Under the pieces are notes generated by a model. The model did no database searches. It saw nothing but the letters and a program-made list of their open reading frames with translations, and was not told the DNA's origin. The position numbers and the translations under genes were made by a program. From Chrysemys picta bellii (lineage: Eukaryota; Chordata; Testudines; Emydidae), in the NCBI RefSeq assembly GCF_011386835.1, contig NC_088801.1, positions 16,602,824 to 16,666,823 of the forward strand: a stretch of DNA of 64,000 nt. Reading direction: 5' to 3'. Below, piece by piece: positions 21,339 to 31,375 of the stretch (the stretch's first letter is position 1; each line of letters opens with the position of its first letter).

Positions 21339-21377
21339 CTGACAAAGTGGGTATTCACCCACGAAAACTTATGCTCC
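21339..21377 (+). ncRNA. Hammerhead-like motif, core mutated
   Basis: This is the partner unit of the inverted pair. It reads CTGACAA (21339-21345) instead of CTGANGA, so the conserved core G is replaced. Stem II GTGGGT/ACCCAC is intact, GAAA is present (21363-21366), and stem III is weakened (ACTTATGC). By the known requirements of hammerhead chemistry this copy should be inactive. Confidence 0.5.
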
Positions 21378-22253
21378 AATACGTCTGTTAGTCTTAAAGG
21401 TGCCACAGGTCTCTGTCGCTTATAAAGTTTGTGGATGATACCAAGCTGGGAGGGGTTGCCAGTGCTCTGGAGGATAAGATTAAAAGTCAAAATGATCTGG
21501 ATAAACTGGAGAAATGGTCTGAAGAAAAGAGGATCAAATTCAAAAAGGACAAATGCAAAGTACTCCAATTAGGAAGGAAGAATCCACTGCACACATACAA
21601 AATGGGAAATTACTGCCTAGGAAGGAATACTGCAGAAAGGGATCCGGGGGTCATAGTGGATCACAAGCTAAATCACTGCTGCAAAAAAGCAATCATTATT
21701 CTGGGATGTATTAGCAGGAGTGTTGGAAGCAGGACACTCTACTTGACACGGATTAGGCCTCAACTGGCGTATTGTGTCCAGTTCTGGGCACTACATTTCC
21801 AGAAGGATGTGGACAAATTGGAGAAAGTCCAGAGAAGAGCAACAAAAATGATTAAAGGTCTAGAAAACATGGCCTATGAGGGAAAATTTTAAAAAATTGG
21901 GTTTGTTTACTCTGGAGAAGAGAAGACTGAGAGGGGACATAAGAGTTTTCATAAAAAGTTGTTACAAAGAGGAGAGAGAAAACTGTTCACATGAACCTCT
22001 GAGGATAGGACAAGAAGCAATGGGCTTAAATTGCAGCAAGGACAGTTTATGTTGGCCTTCCTGTCAGGGTGGTTAAGCACTGGAATAAATTGCATAGGGA
22101 GGTTGTGGAATCTCCATCACTAGAGATTTTTAAGAGCAGGTTAGACAAACACCTGTCAAGGTTGGTCTAGAGAATACTTAGTCCTGCCATGAGTGCAGGG
22201 GACTGAACTAGATGACCTCTCGCGGTCCCTTCCAGTCCTGCAATTCTATGATC

Positions 22254-22702
22254 CCTACTTTATTTCAGTTCAGCTTCTGTTAGAGCTAGTAGTGAACCCA
22301 TTTTTCCTCTTTATTCCTTAATCATATTATTTCCCCTACACATTCACACACTATCTTGCACAGCACGATTTGTAAAACATCTGAGCTACATATAGCAGAT
22401 ATGGTGCTATAAAGAAAAAGCAAAAAACTTGTAAAATAAGAAAATATGACAACAATTCAAAACCAATCAAATAAAAAGTTTTATGGAGGAGTAAAAACAA
22501 AAAAATTTGTAAGAGATGTGTTTCTGTGTGTCTAGAAAACAGACTTTTATCAGGCCGAAATGGTGCAGGTCTGATTACAGACATCCATTAGCTGGATTAT
22601 TTCCAAACTCCACTTCTCCTGTGTGTACATCTTTGCCTCCACCAGAAACACATTGCTGAGGCCTTTAAAATACAGTATACCAAGTAAACCAATAGATCTA
22701 CA
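22254..22702. other. No recognisable gene or repeat
   Basis: About 450 bp of AT-rich sequence between the CR1 and the 5S-derived SINE. Confidence 0.45.
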
Positions 22703-22940
22703 GTCATGCCACATTATGCATATAATCAAACTGAGCAGGGTCAGGCCAGATCAGTTCTTGATTGGCAGATCCCTGAGGAATACATACGTACTGGTGTTTC
22801 AGCATGTGGCAGTCTTTCCTCTGATTCAATGCCCAATTCATTGGTAGGTAGCACTGTGCTATTAGATAAGCAGTCTTTGAGATCAAGAGCAGTCAGGCCC
22901 AGGTCCTGACCACTTGTAATCATTACAGATTCTATGTTTT
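22703..22940 (+). mobile_element. 5S-rRNA-derived SINE
   Basis: Positions 22706-22798 align with the 3' two thirds of vertebrate 5S rRNA: CTGAGCAGGGTCAGGCC (5S has CTAAGCAGGGTCGGGCC), then TTCTTGATTGGCAGATC and CCTGAGGAATAC, covering the internal promoter. The body that follows contains CAGTCTTTGAGATCA and a tail AGGTCCTGACCACTTG with TAATCATTA. That is the layout of 5S-derived SINEs (SINE3/AmnSINE type) with a LINE-type tail. It is a retroposon, not a functional 5S gene: several promoter positions are mutated and it has no T-run terminator at the 5S end. Confidence 0.7.
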
Positions 22941-24000
22941 TTTTTAATTATTATTTCATTCCTACAAGCAGAAGCATTAACTGTTTCTTCTAGCACAAAT
23001 TCCAGCTCAACTAATTTACATTCTTCCCAAGTTCTCCCTTAATTTCAGTTGGATGGGATATTCTTTTTCACTTCCTGCTCTAAACCATTGCCTGGTGTTG
23101 CACTGTTTGCTGTACACTGCTCAAAGGCTGCTGTATTTCACCAGAGGCTGTTGTACTTCCCTGGTAGGTAAAGCTATCCTTACCAATAGTTTTCAAGGTG
23201 TCTCCAGAGGAAAGGTAAGATAAATGCAAGATGTTATTAAACACAGGTTTTCCCTAAAGCACATTAACAAGTAATGATTTACAAACCAAAATGTAATGAC
23301 AAATCCCACTGAAATTAATGCATGGCTTTTTTCCATTGTAGGGCTCTCAAGCAATGGATCTGTTTTCTTATTCATTTCATGACCGTCTTCCTGGGGTGTT
23401 TGCTTAGTTAAAACCACATCAGACATTCGCTGTCAGTACTGCAATCACATGATTAGCATAACTGTGTGGGAAGCTTTTGTATATAAGCCAAAAGCTATTG
23501 ATACATTGGAAAACAATACACTGTGTAAGTGCAAATTATTTAGAGTTTAACACAGTTTCTTATTAAAGCAAACATATTGTTGTTTACCTAAAACCCAATT
23601 GCTGGTTTAACAAATTGGCATTTCCCAATGGCTTATACGTGTTATGTTACAGTACCAACGAACACAGAACATATCTACTAACTTAAAAAAAGACATTTAA
23701 ATATGTCTAACACTGCTCTTTTTAATGGGCAGACCCTGTCTCCACTAAATATTTGATGTAAAAGGAAGAATTCTCAAGCAACAGAGCCATATAGCTACAA
23801 ATCAGATAATACCAGATATCATGGTGCCCATGAAAGCTGGCCAGGAACATATTGTAGAGGATCTGAAAATTCTTCTTGAATATTAATCCAACAAGATGAC
23901 AGAGCCAAAAAATTCAGTCTTTTCCAGAGAGTTCATTATTGGTTTCTGCTCTCTTCTGCATTCTTCTCTCTGGCTTAATTTAGCTGTTTATTCACTGAGT
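22941..24000. other. No recognisable gene or repeat
   Basis: About 1 kb of unique-looking sequence, with no terminal repeats or credible open frame. Confidence 0.45.
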
Positions 24001-24158
24001 CAATGCTCCAGAACAGAAAGGGTTTTCCAGCGTATAATATGTAGAGATTTGCCAGGGATCAGAAAAGAGGCAGAATCGCCAATGCTCCAGAACAGAAAGG
24101 GTTTTCCAGCGTATAATACGTAGAGATTTGCCAGGGATCAGAAAAGAGGCAGAATCGC
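24001..24158. repeat. 79-bp tandem duplication, two copies
   Basis: The unit 24001-24079 (starting CAATGCTCCAGAACAG, ending CAGAATCGC) is repeated immediately at 24080-24158. By eye the copies differ at one position (TATAATATG against TATAATACG). Such near identity marks a recent duplication in otherwise old sequence, or an assembly artefact. Confidence 0.95.
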
Positions 24159-25440
24159 CCTCATCTCTGAAATCTTTCTGTACATGGTATGCTGCTTAGT
24201 TTATTTGCCACATCAGTTAGTTTAAACCCTTTTGAAAATGATATTTAGGCTCCTAAATCAGCTCAGTATTGCAAGACGAAGTGCAGCAATGCCTAAATGC
24301 CTTTAAAAAATCTCAGCCAAAGGGCTTTACTGGACCAGAGATAAAGTGAGGGAATAACTATGCTTTAAGGTCCTAAATTTAATGGGCCTACCAGAGCTGC
24401 CTGTAAAATCTTTGTTGGACCAGTATAAATACAGTGGTTGCCATAAAAAGTAAGCATTTTCCAGTAGTCACAACTGAGAGGTATCGGAGATTATCAGTTT
24501 CCCCCTATATTCAGAAGATATCTGTGCTGACTCTTTTAATGGTTTGGACTTGATTTTCAGGGCTACTGGGTTTGGGCCTAAATACTTTCTAGACCAGTAA
24601 CCCAAAAAGAAACACTTAGCTCTCTGACACAGGGTCCAAACAGGGCAGGCTCCCAATGGGGAGAGAGAAGTTACAAGGTTAATACAAAAAGCTACTTCAT
24701 TTCATTAAAATACATCACTGAAAGGACACAGAGCCCCAATAGCAGGAAAGAACTCAGCTACAAAGCTGGTTTCTTCCCTAGCTGCACCTTACCTTAATGA
24801 AGGATCTCTGTGGCTGTGCTGAGTTGTCTCTAGAACCAGGTGAACCAAGCACCATTGCATTTGCTAATAGACTCCACTTTAGGTTGGGAGAAGGGGAGCG
24901 CTGCTATTTATACCCTCACGCAGCACCACCTGGTGCTACACATGCAGTACAGCAGCTTAACAGTGAGAAGTGGGGATATGGCCATATATTTGTTAGGTGG
25001 ATATTTATTTTAATTTCAGTGTGTTCTGATTTGCATAAATGGTAGTTGGTGGTGCCCCACTTGTGGTCAGAGAAAACTAAAGTGGAAAATTGTTACAACA
25101 TTTTTAAAACCTATATTTAAAGGGGAGATGGATAGATTGCGGAAAGGGCTGACTACCTGAAGCAAAAGGGAGATGAAGCAAAGGAAAGCTACTCAACAGG
25201 CACTATAGGAGTCAGTTGTCATTAGTCAGTCCTCAGTTTAGGATGGATTTCTAGTAGAAGTGCTTTTACACTTAAAAGTGGGCTTTAAGAAATGATGGCT
25301 ACATTGTTACTGGAACTTTGTAGGTTGAATTTTATTCCCTTTCCCTTCCTAACTTTGTCCAGGTCTGCTTATTTGCCTCAACAACCTGTTCTGAGTTGTC
25401 ACTTTTCTCAGAAAAAAGCTCTTTGAAGCAGGGATTTTCA
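24159..25440. other. No recognisable gene or repeat
   Basis: About 1.3 kb without identified structure. The opening (24240-24310) has TTTAGGCTCCTAAATC-type sequence seen in short reptile MITEs, but it is too diverged to call. Confidence 0.4.
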
Positions 25441-25945
25441 CTTATTATATGTTTGTACAGAACCTCACACAATGGAGCCCTGGGGAATATTCTTAGAATC
25501 ATAGAATATCAGGGTTGGAAGGGACCTCAGGAGGTCATCTAGTCCAATCCCCTGCTCAAATCAGAACCAATTCCCAACTAAATCATCCCAGCCAGGGCTT
25601 TGTCAAGCCTGACCTTAAAAACCTCTAAGGAAGGAACTTCCACCACCTCCCCAGTGTTTTACCACCCTCCTAGTGAAAAAGTTTTTCCTAATATCCAACC
25701 TGAACCTCCCCCACTGCAACTTGAGACCATTACTCCTTGTACTGTCATCTGGTACCACTGAGAACAGTCTAGATCCAGCTTCTTTGGAACCCTCTTTCAG
25801 GTAGTTGAAAGCAGCTATCAAATCCCCCCTCATTCTTCTCTTCTGCAGACTAAACAATCCTAGTTCCCTCAGCCTCTCCTCATAAGTCATGTGCTCCAGC
25901 CCCCTAAGGTCCCTCTTGGTCCCTCGGTGCTACTGTAATATGAAT
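25441..25945 (+). repeat. Conserved interspersed tail split by a CR1
   Basis: TTGTACAGAACCTCACACAATG with GAGCCCTGGGG (25453-25486) continues after the CR1 as GGTCCCTCGGTGCTACTG with TAATATGAATGC (25918-25945). Together they make the tail shared by old MIR/L2-like repeats (compare 29.29 kb). The split shows the CR1 inserted later. Confidence 0.5.
25493..25907 (-). mobile_element. CR1 LINE 3' end, reverse
   Basis: On the minus strand it encodes the CR1 ORF2 C-terminus ([20 protein letters not shown], about 25615-25890), with a small deletion near 25655. The canonical 3' UTR follows and ends in AACCCTGATATTCTATGATT at 25495. It is 5'-truncated, well preserved, and sits inside an older repeat. 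Confidence 0.93.
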
Positions 25946-26044
25946 GCTAAATGACAATATATTAATTTACCTGTCATGGAATTCTAAGTTAAAATGTGGG
26001 GTTTATAAATGCCAATGGACTCTGGATTTCTTTCTGCTCTTCTG

Positions 26045-26372
26045 TTCATAGATTCATAGAGTTTAAGGTCAACAGTATCCATTAGATCATCTAATGATGA
26101 TCATAGGCCATTAAATTTCACGCAGTTACCCCTGAATTGAGACCCAATAACATGTGTTTGATTAAAACAGAACTTGTGTTTGGCTAAAGCATAGCTCCCA
26201 GAAAGACATCCAGAAGAGATGGAGAATCTACCACTTCCTTTTGTAATTTATTCAGATGGTTAATCATGCCCACTGGTAACTTCAGATAAGAAATTTGGCA
26301 CAAATTTTCATCTAGCTTTAGCTTCTAGCCATTGGTTCTTATTATGCCTTTCTCCTTAAGACTAAAGCACTT
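26045..26372 (-). mobile_element. Old CR1 3' region, reverse
   Basis: Starts TTCATAGATTCATAGAG and contains ATTAGATCATCTAATGATGA, GGCCATTAAATTTCACGCAG, ATGGAGAATCTACCACTTCC and TTCTAGCCATTGGTTCTTAT. These are hallmarks of an older CR1 subfamily in reverse. It is strongly diverged with several small deletions. Confidence 0.75.
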
Positions 26373-26400
26373 TTTAGTATCTGGTATTTTCTCTATTATT

Positions 26401-26432
26401 CATTAAAACAACAAGGAGTCTGGTGGCACCAT
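26401..26432 (-). repeat. PLE terminal remnant
   Basis: CATTAAAACAACAAGGAGTC followed by TGGTGGCACC is nearly identical to the end of the PLE at 54419-54447. Only this terminus is present; the rest was lost or never inserted. Confidence 0.5.
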
Positions 26433-26518
26433 AGGGACACTTCATAGAGAGGGAAAATAATGAATAGTTATTATGAATGACTATGAATAGTCACTGGGCC
26501 AAAGACAAAGCAAGGATA

Positions 26519-26795
26519 CTGCTATAGCCTGGTGATTAAGATAATCACCTAGGATGTAGAAGACACAAGTTCAATTCCTGGCTTCACTAACTATTGGATC
26601 ACTTATACAAAGTGGAACAGCTTCAATAGGAGATACTGAGAGGTTCACATCAGAATATCCCACAGCCCAGAGGTTTAAGCATACTCCCACAAAGTAGGAG
26701 ACAGGTTCATATCCCTTTTCCAGCCCAGGCAGAGTGGGGAACTGAACCTGGGTCTCCTACTTCCCAAGTGAATGCCCTAATCACTAAACATTAAG
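26519..26795. mobile_element. Composite repeat of tRNA-like modules
   Basis: Three tRNA-like modules lie side by side. The first is forward (A box TAGCCTGGTGATTA at 26525, B box GTTCAATTCC at 26569), followed by a linker ACTTATACAAAGTGGAACAG. The second is forward (CAGCCCAGAGGTTTAAG with GGTTCATATCC at 26704). The third is reverse (GGAACTGAACC near 26738, then AATCACTA). The linker and the last two modules match the right arm of the palindrome at 58.6-58.8 kb, so both belong to one family. None is a functional tRNA gene. Confidence 0.6.
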
Positions 26796-28459
26796 GGAAC
26801 CAACTATCTCTCTTCCTCTAGTTGTATAGTAGCCCTTTAAAAGGAACCAAAAAACATGCATTTTAGGGTTGAATGAAACATGTTTTGGATCCTGTTCAAC
26901 TTGAAACAATTTTCTTGAAAATGCCTGTGAACCTAAAAATCAGTTTTTCACCAATCTCTCCTCCACACAGAAATCTCCCTTCACTAGAGCCCGATTTTCT
27001 GATTCCGGGATCCACATGCTGCAACTGTACTATAACAATTCCTTTCATTGCAATATGTCTATAGATAAATATATTACATCATAGTTCATTAAATCTTACA
27101 TACCTGCATTTTTAATGCATTTTCTATATGCAAAACAAGCATATTGTACAACTCGAACAAACAATGCATGCAATGCAGTTTTTCCATTGATATAATCAGA
27201 GGTCATATTGTTAAATATTAATATCACTTTGATCCTATTTGATCTGATCTAAGAAGGGCTTTCATATATGCTTATCCCCATTTCAGCTGTCTAGTGTTTT
27301 AAATATTGATTTCTCAAATGCTGCTACATCTGGCATTGCTTTTAATCATACTACTTCTACAGGTGGATTATCATTCTTCCAATGCCTTTAATTTCAAAAT
27401 GTCCATTCCTTTAACTAAAAAACAGAACAGAACACAACCACAAATGCTGTAGTGGGTATTTACAATCTAGCTAAAAAACCCTCAGAGTAGTGCTTCTAAA
27501 GGAAAATTGATAGCACTGGAAAATGAAGTGCAGGTACAGCACAGTTCATGGCAGTCAAAGTACTGTTTTCTGCTGTATTACAATATTGCCTGGCATATCC
27601 CTCATTGCTCTCAAAAACCTTTCATGCAAGCATCTGTAACAGCAGTTTCTATGACTCCAATGACTAGAGTGGTTACTAATCCTATGTTCAGTGAACATAC
27701 AGTGGTGTGATACATTTAAAGAGAGGGATAAGTGGAAACCACACAGGGCAATGGAGCCTTGACCCTGAGTGGGGCCTTTGGACACTATCATAATATAGAT
27801 GATTAATATTCAGTATAGAAAGTTTTGGATTGCCTAAATTGCCTGTAAATGCCTCTTATTTCCCTGTTACAAGAGATTCTCCTTTATGGACTCTTTCTTT
27901 GAGGCAGAAATGAGTCATCTGGCTTGTACCATCTAGCTTTAACATTTTTGACACTAGTTATATCTGCAGATAGGTGCTTAAATTAGAAATCAAAACAACA
28001 ATATAAAAATAAGAGTCCCCAAGGAAGTGCTAGAAAAACACAGACTCAGTTTTGAGAAGAGGCTTTCTGCTGTAGAAGGGAATGCTAGAGAGGCTTTGGA
28101 AACCACCAGGGAAATAATGGACTAGATTCTTTCCAGAACCAAGATCCACATGAGGAGAGGAGTCATCAGGAAACTGTTCACAGCTCCCTGATTTTCAGGT
28201 TGCTCTGTCCCCCCCCTAAATGAAATCAGCCTGATATTTAGCAGCTGCACCAAGTCACAGCAGCTGACTGTGGTTGCCAGGGGCCATATGAAGTAGAAGG
28301 GTGGGTAGAATTTCCCCCACAGAGATAATAAAGTATTTACACATAACCAGAGACATACATAAACAGCTCTGTAAATCTGCCTTGGGTGCTGTGTGTAGTT
28401 TTAGACTCCAAGGTCTGAAATACTGTACAGCATTTGTGTATTTTAAATCACTTCCTTCT
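26796..28459. other. No recognisable gene or repeat
   Basis: About 1.7 kb of AT-rich unique-looking sequence; small open frames only, with no family resemblance. Confidence 0.45.
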
Positions 28460-28473
28460 CCCCCCCCCCCCCC
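28460..28473. repeat. (C)14 homopolymer
   Basis: Fourteen C in a row, part of a CTTCTC-rich pyrimidine tract. Confidence 0.95.
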
Positions 28474-29164
28474 TTTCTGTAATATTTTTACTCTTTTATT
28501 TGCTAATGGAGTCAGAGAGATCCAGAGCAGTCGCTTTAATGCTCTATAAAGCATAACTCCCCCAAACTGCTGACTATGTGAAACAGCATAGTAGAGCATC
28601 TGAAGCTCAGGTCATTTTCCCTGTAAGGCCGTTTAGTGAACTTGACATACGCCCTAGTAACATTAGTGCTGACAGGCAATATGTATTCCTTTTCCTTATC
28701 ACTTTACATTAAAGTACTGAACATTGTTATTCTTTCTAATACCAATGAGAGTTACTTTTGACAGTTTGGAAACTTCTAAAGCTCTTTCTTTTTTTTATTA
28801 TTCTTTTCCTGCATGAGGACTCTCTCTACCGCTCTCTGGTGCTTAGTGGAATTGATTTTCAATTCAAATTACTCCACCTCTAGGACATGCTGTCAGCTTG
28901 AGAGGTGCAGTCATTACGTTCCTGCCTTCTGAAGTTTGTAACACATTTTTCAATTTGCACCAATAGAAATTAGCTCTCTATTGTTCCTGACAGGACCACG
29001 TGTAAAGGATAGATACAATCTGAACAGTAGAAAACCCAAATGTTGCTCTGAATCAAGGAGTGGCAGAAAGCCTGTGGAATAGTTATGGAGTCTGTTCTTA
29101 AAACTAGGGCAAGTTATTTGTAATTAATTGGGAAAAATTAAATAGAGTTACAGGAAATAGGGGA
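28474..29164. other. No recognisable gene or repeat
   Basis: Unique-looking sequence with no terminal repeats or coding potential identified. Confidence 0.45.
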
Positions 29165-29259
29165 GGATTTTCAAAGGCACAAATAACAGCTAGCCCCCAA
29201 ACAACCTTTGTAAGTCAATGGGAGTTAGGCACCTCACTGCCATTGTGCCTTTGAAAACC
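29165..29259. mobile_element. Short palindromic MITE
   Basis: GGATTTTCAAAGGCACA at the left end is inverted at TGTGCCTTTGAAAACC on the right (29244-29259). The centre has AGTCAATGGGAGTTAGGCACC. A compact, non-coding hairpin of 95 bp. Confidence 0.7.
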
Positions 29260-29285
29260 TCTTCTCTTGCAATGTATTTTTTCAG

Positions 29286-29338
29286 TGCCTAGTACATCAG
29301 ATTTTGGGGCACTACCACAGTGCAAATAATAATGATAC
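29286..29338 (+). repeat. MIR/L2-like conserved tail
   Basis: CAGTGCCTAGTACATCAGAT then GGGGCACTACCACAGTGC and AATAATAATGAT match the tail type found interrupted at 25.4 kb. Confidence 0.4.
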
Positions 29339-31029
29339 ACAACGTGTATGTTTTTAGTTATTTTTTTTTAATTGAGATGCCTATGGACATAACATTTATT
29401 AGTATCCTTTGCTGGTGAGAAAGTCCTAACTGTAAAAGTCTGCTGCCCTTAAACAGGCAGAAAAGGTTCCCATTATTTTTAGTGGAAGCTGCAAATGTAT
29501 ACTTCAGCCTGGAAGAACCCTACTGCACTGTGTATTTTCAATCTCAGACAGTGTTTTTACATGCCGAGCACTGCAAGGCTTGGGGGGAAAGCAGGCACAA
29601 TGCCCCAGTGGATGATGGTAGGACAACACTGATGGCCAGGGATGGCAGTAGGAGCACAGACAATAAGAAAGTCCAGTGCTCTGTATCATGGAAAGGAAAT
29701 CCCACACCGAGCCGGAAGCTACACAAAGCAGAAGGCATTTTGTGGGGAGGAGATAGAAAGCAGAGATGAACCCACATTCTTGTTCAACCATTGGCTCTAC
29801 ATTTCAGCCTTATAATGTGAACAGATGAGCAGGCGTACTTGGCAGAGGAAACATTGGCACAGAGGAGCTGACATGTCAATTTAAGAAGCTGCAGCATTCA
29901 AGCAAAGATGACAAGGGTCCAAGTTGCACCGTTCCACCACATTGGGTTCTAATTTAGAGGTGTGTGTGTATGAGCTTTGCCTAAAGTACTGTTTCCAACA
30001 TTTTATATGTGAATGCCAATGCAGAGACATCTTGGTACAAACTGCAGAGGCATCAGATTTCTGTGCTTCTGAAGTTTCTATAGAATATGACATTGCTGGG
30101 TAGAGGACTGAAAATGCCACAGAACTTTTTAGCTGGGCCAATTAAGGTCTTAATAGTTCTGTCACTACCAGGAACCAAATGCTTTAAGATTTCAGCAATG
30201 GGACAAACAGCTGAGTGGTCTTTCCTTAAGGGCTTTTTCTAAGCTGAACCATTATCTCATGATACAAGCCTCACTGTAAATGCCTGCGAAGAAATCTATG
30301 CAGAAGCTTAACTATTCCATTTTTCTGTAATGTTGATGGCAGGGTGCTCTTTTCTAAAGGGGAAAACAGCAAGAACTGAAATGTAATTTATTTTTATTGC
30401 TGTGTTGGACTTTTCAATAATTTTGCAGACATGCTTTTTTAAATAGATTCCTGCACGTATTTTACTTGTTGAACAGTTTCTATTCACTGGCATCACTTCA
30501 ATTATTTAAGGAAAAATGCTTGTTGGATTATTTTCAGGTGTTTACACTGCTCTCCAAATACGCTTTATTGGTAACTTCAGTGAAGTTGTTTGTTTGCTTT
30601 GGATAAAAGGCTGATGTACACTAGATCTGCTCATGCCCGCTATAAGCAACCTCTTCATAATGTGTTCCAACACACTTCTTACTTAAGTAAAAATGTTTGA
30701 GGATGTGCTTAATGTTAATAAAAGCAAAGAGGAACTAATAGCACAGCCATGAGACAAGCACAGTGCAAAATGACACTGGGAAAGGTTCTCCACTGAGATA
30801 TTAAGGAACGAGGACCTCAGATAGACCGTAGACCACTCTTTGTGATGAATTATGTAGCAGGTTTGAACAGCTGGAAATAGCCATAACTTGTGATCCAAAA
30901 CAGCCTAACTTGTAAAGAAGAGGTGGAAAGACCAAAAAAGTCAAAATATGCATTTTACACAGCAAAAAAAAAAGCAGTTCTGATCATGTAACGATACCTG
31001 GATATCTAACAAGACCCCTATTTGTGAAC
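29339..31029. other. No recognisable gene or repeat
   Basis: About 1.7 kb. Overlapping sense and antisense open frames at 29482-29791 have no domain resemblance. An A run is at 30963-30974. Confidence 0.45.
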
Positions 31030-31375
31030 ACAGATGAGAAACTATGGATATGCATTCTGAATCAGAAGGGCCCATATAACCTCTGCCATTTCCTCTGGTT
31101 GCTTCCTCCAAACTACCATCATGGCTTCAGTCTTCTCTGGATTGAACCTAAACCAGCTTGCTCTCATCCATGCCTGATTTGTTTCCATACCCTGAGAAAA
31201 ACCACTCAACTTCACCCCTTGTATGGTAAGATAGAGGAAGCCATCAGCATATTGAGAACAATTCAGCCCATACTTCCTAGTTAACCGTCCCAACAGCTGT
31301 ATATACACACTGAACAGGAGGGGTGGAACCGGGTGAGAGAAATCTTGAGGCAGAAGCAATTACCCAAAATGCCCT
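31030..31375 (-). pseudogene. L2-clade LINE RT fragment, reverse
   Basis: The minus strand has a 105-codon open frame (31042-31359) with the order expected for the L2 RT palm: PPLLFSVYIQLLGRLTRKYG, then QYADGFLYL, then WMRASWFRFNPEKTEAMMV. The usual YADDTQLY site reads YADGFLYL, so an essential catalytic aspartate is missing. It is a short, old, inactive fragment. The clade assignment rests on the LLF-LGRL-YADD-NPEKTE pattern and has not been tested by search. Confidence 0.7.

Larger units (their letters stand above)
21147..21430. mobile_element. PLE-like inverted pair inserted in CR1, 12-bp TSD
   Basis: A direct repeat CTTATAAAGTTT (21147-21158 and 21419-21430) brackets a 260-bp insertion. 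The left half, read on the minus strand, and the right half, on the plus strand, are copies of one unit: GCGACAAAGAGTCCTGTGGC, GACTAA, GTATTGGAGCATAAGC, then a hammerhead-like core. The left half also carries GTAGCCGTGTTAGTCTGGAT at its outer end. This unit is a widespread vertebrate repeat. I assign it to Penelope-like elements because the 54.4-kb copy links the same end to a GIY-YIG remnant. Inverted paired copies are a known PLE insertion outcome. Confidence 0.72.
20886..22253 (+). mobile_element. CR1 LINE, forward, interrupted by a PLE-like insertion
   Basis: The CR1 runs from the FSK-FDTxSH motif of the reverse transcriptase (FSKVFDTISHD, about 20900) through RT motifs (FINDLDNG) to the catalytic FVDDTKLGG (21428-21454). 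It continues to the C-terminal domain (KCKVLQLGRKNP, RIRPQLAYCVQFW) and a frameshifted end. The 3' UTR is GAACTAGATGACCTCTCG with GGTCCCTTCCAGTCCTGCA and an ATTCTATGATCC terminus. A 260-bp insertion with a 12-bp duplication splits the element between the K-F and V-D-D codons of the catalytic motif. It is 5'-truncated and dead, with several frameshifts. Confidence 0.93.

Noticed and set aside
22706..22798. Functional 5S rRNA gene
   Set aside because: The match is partial and mutated in the internal promoter, lacks a terminator at the right place, and continues into a SINE body.
29482..29791. 95-codon frames on both strands
   Set aside because: They overlap fully on opposite strands, with no recognisable domain, signal or splice context.
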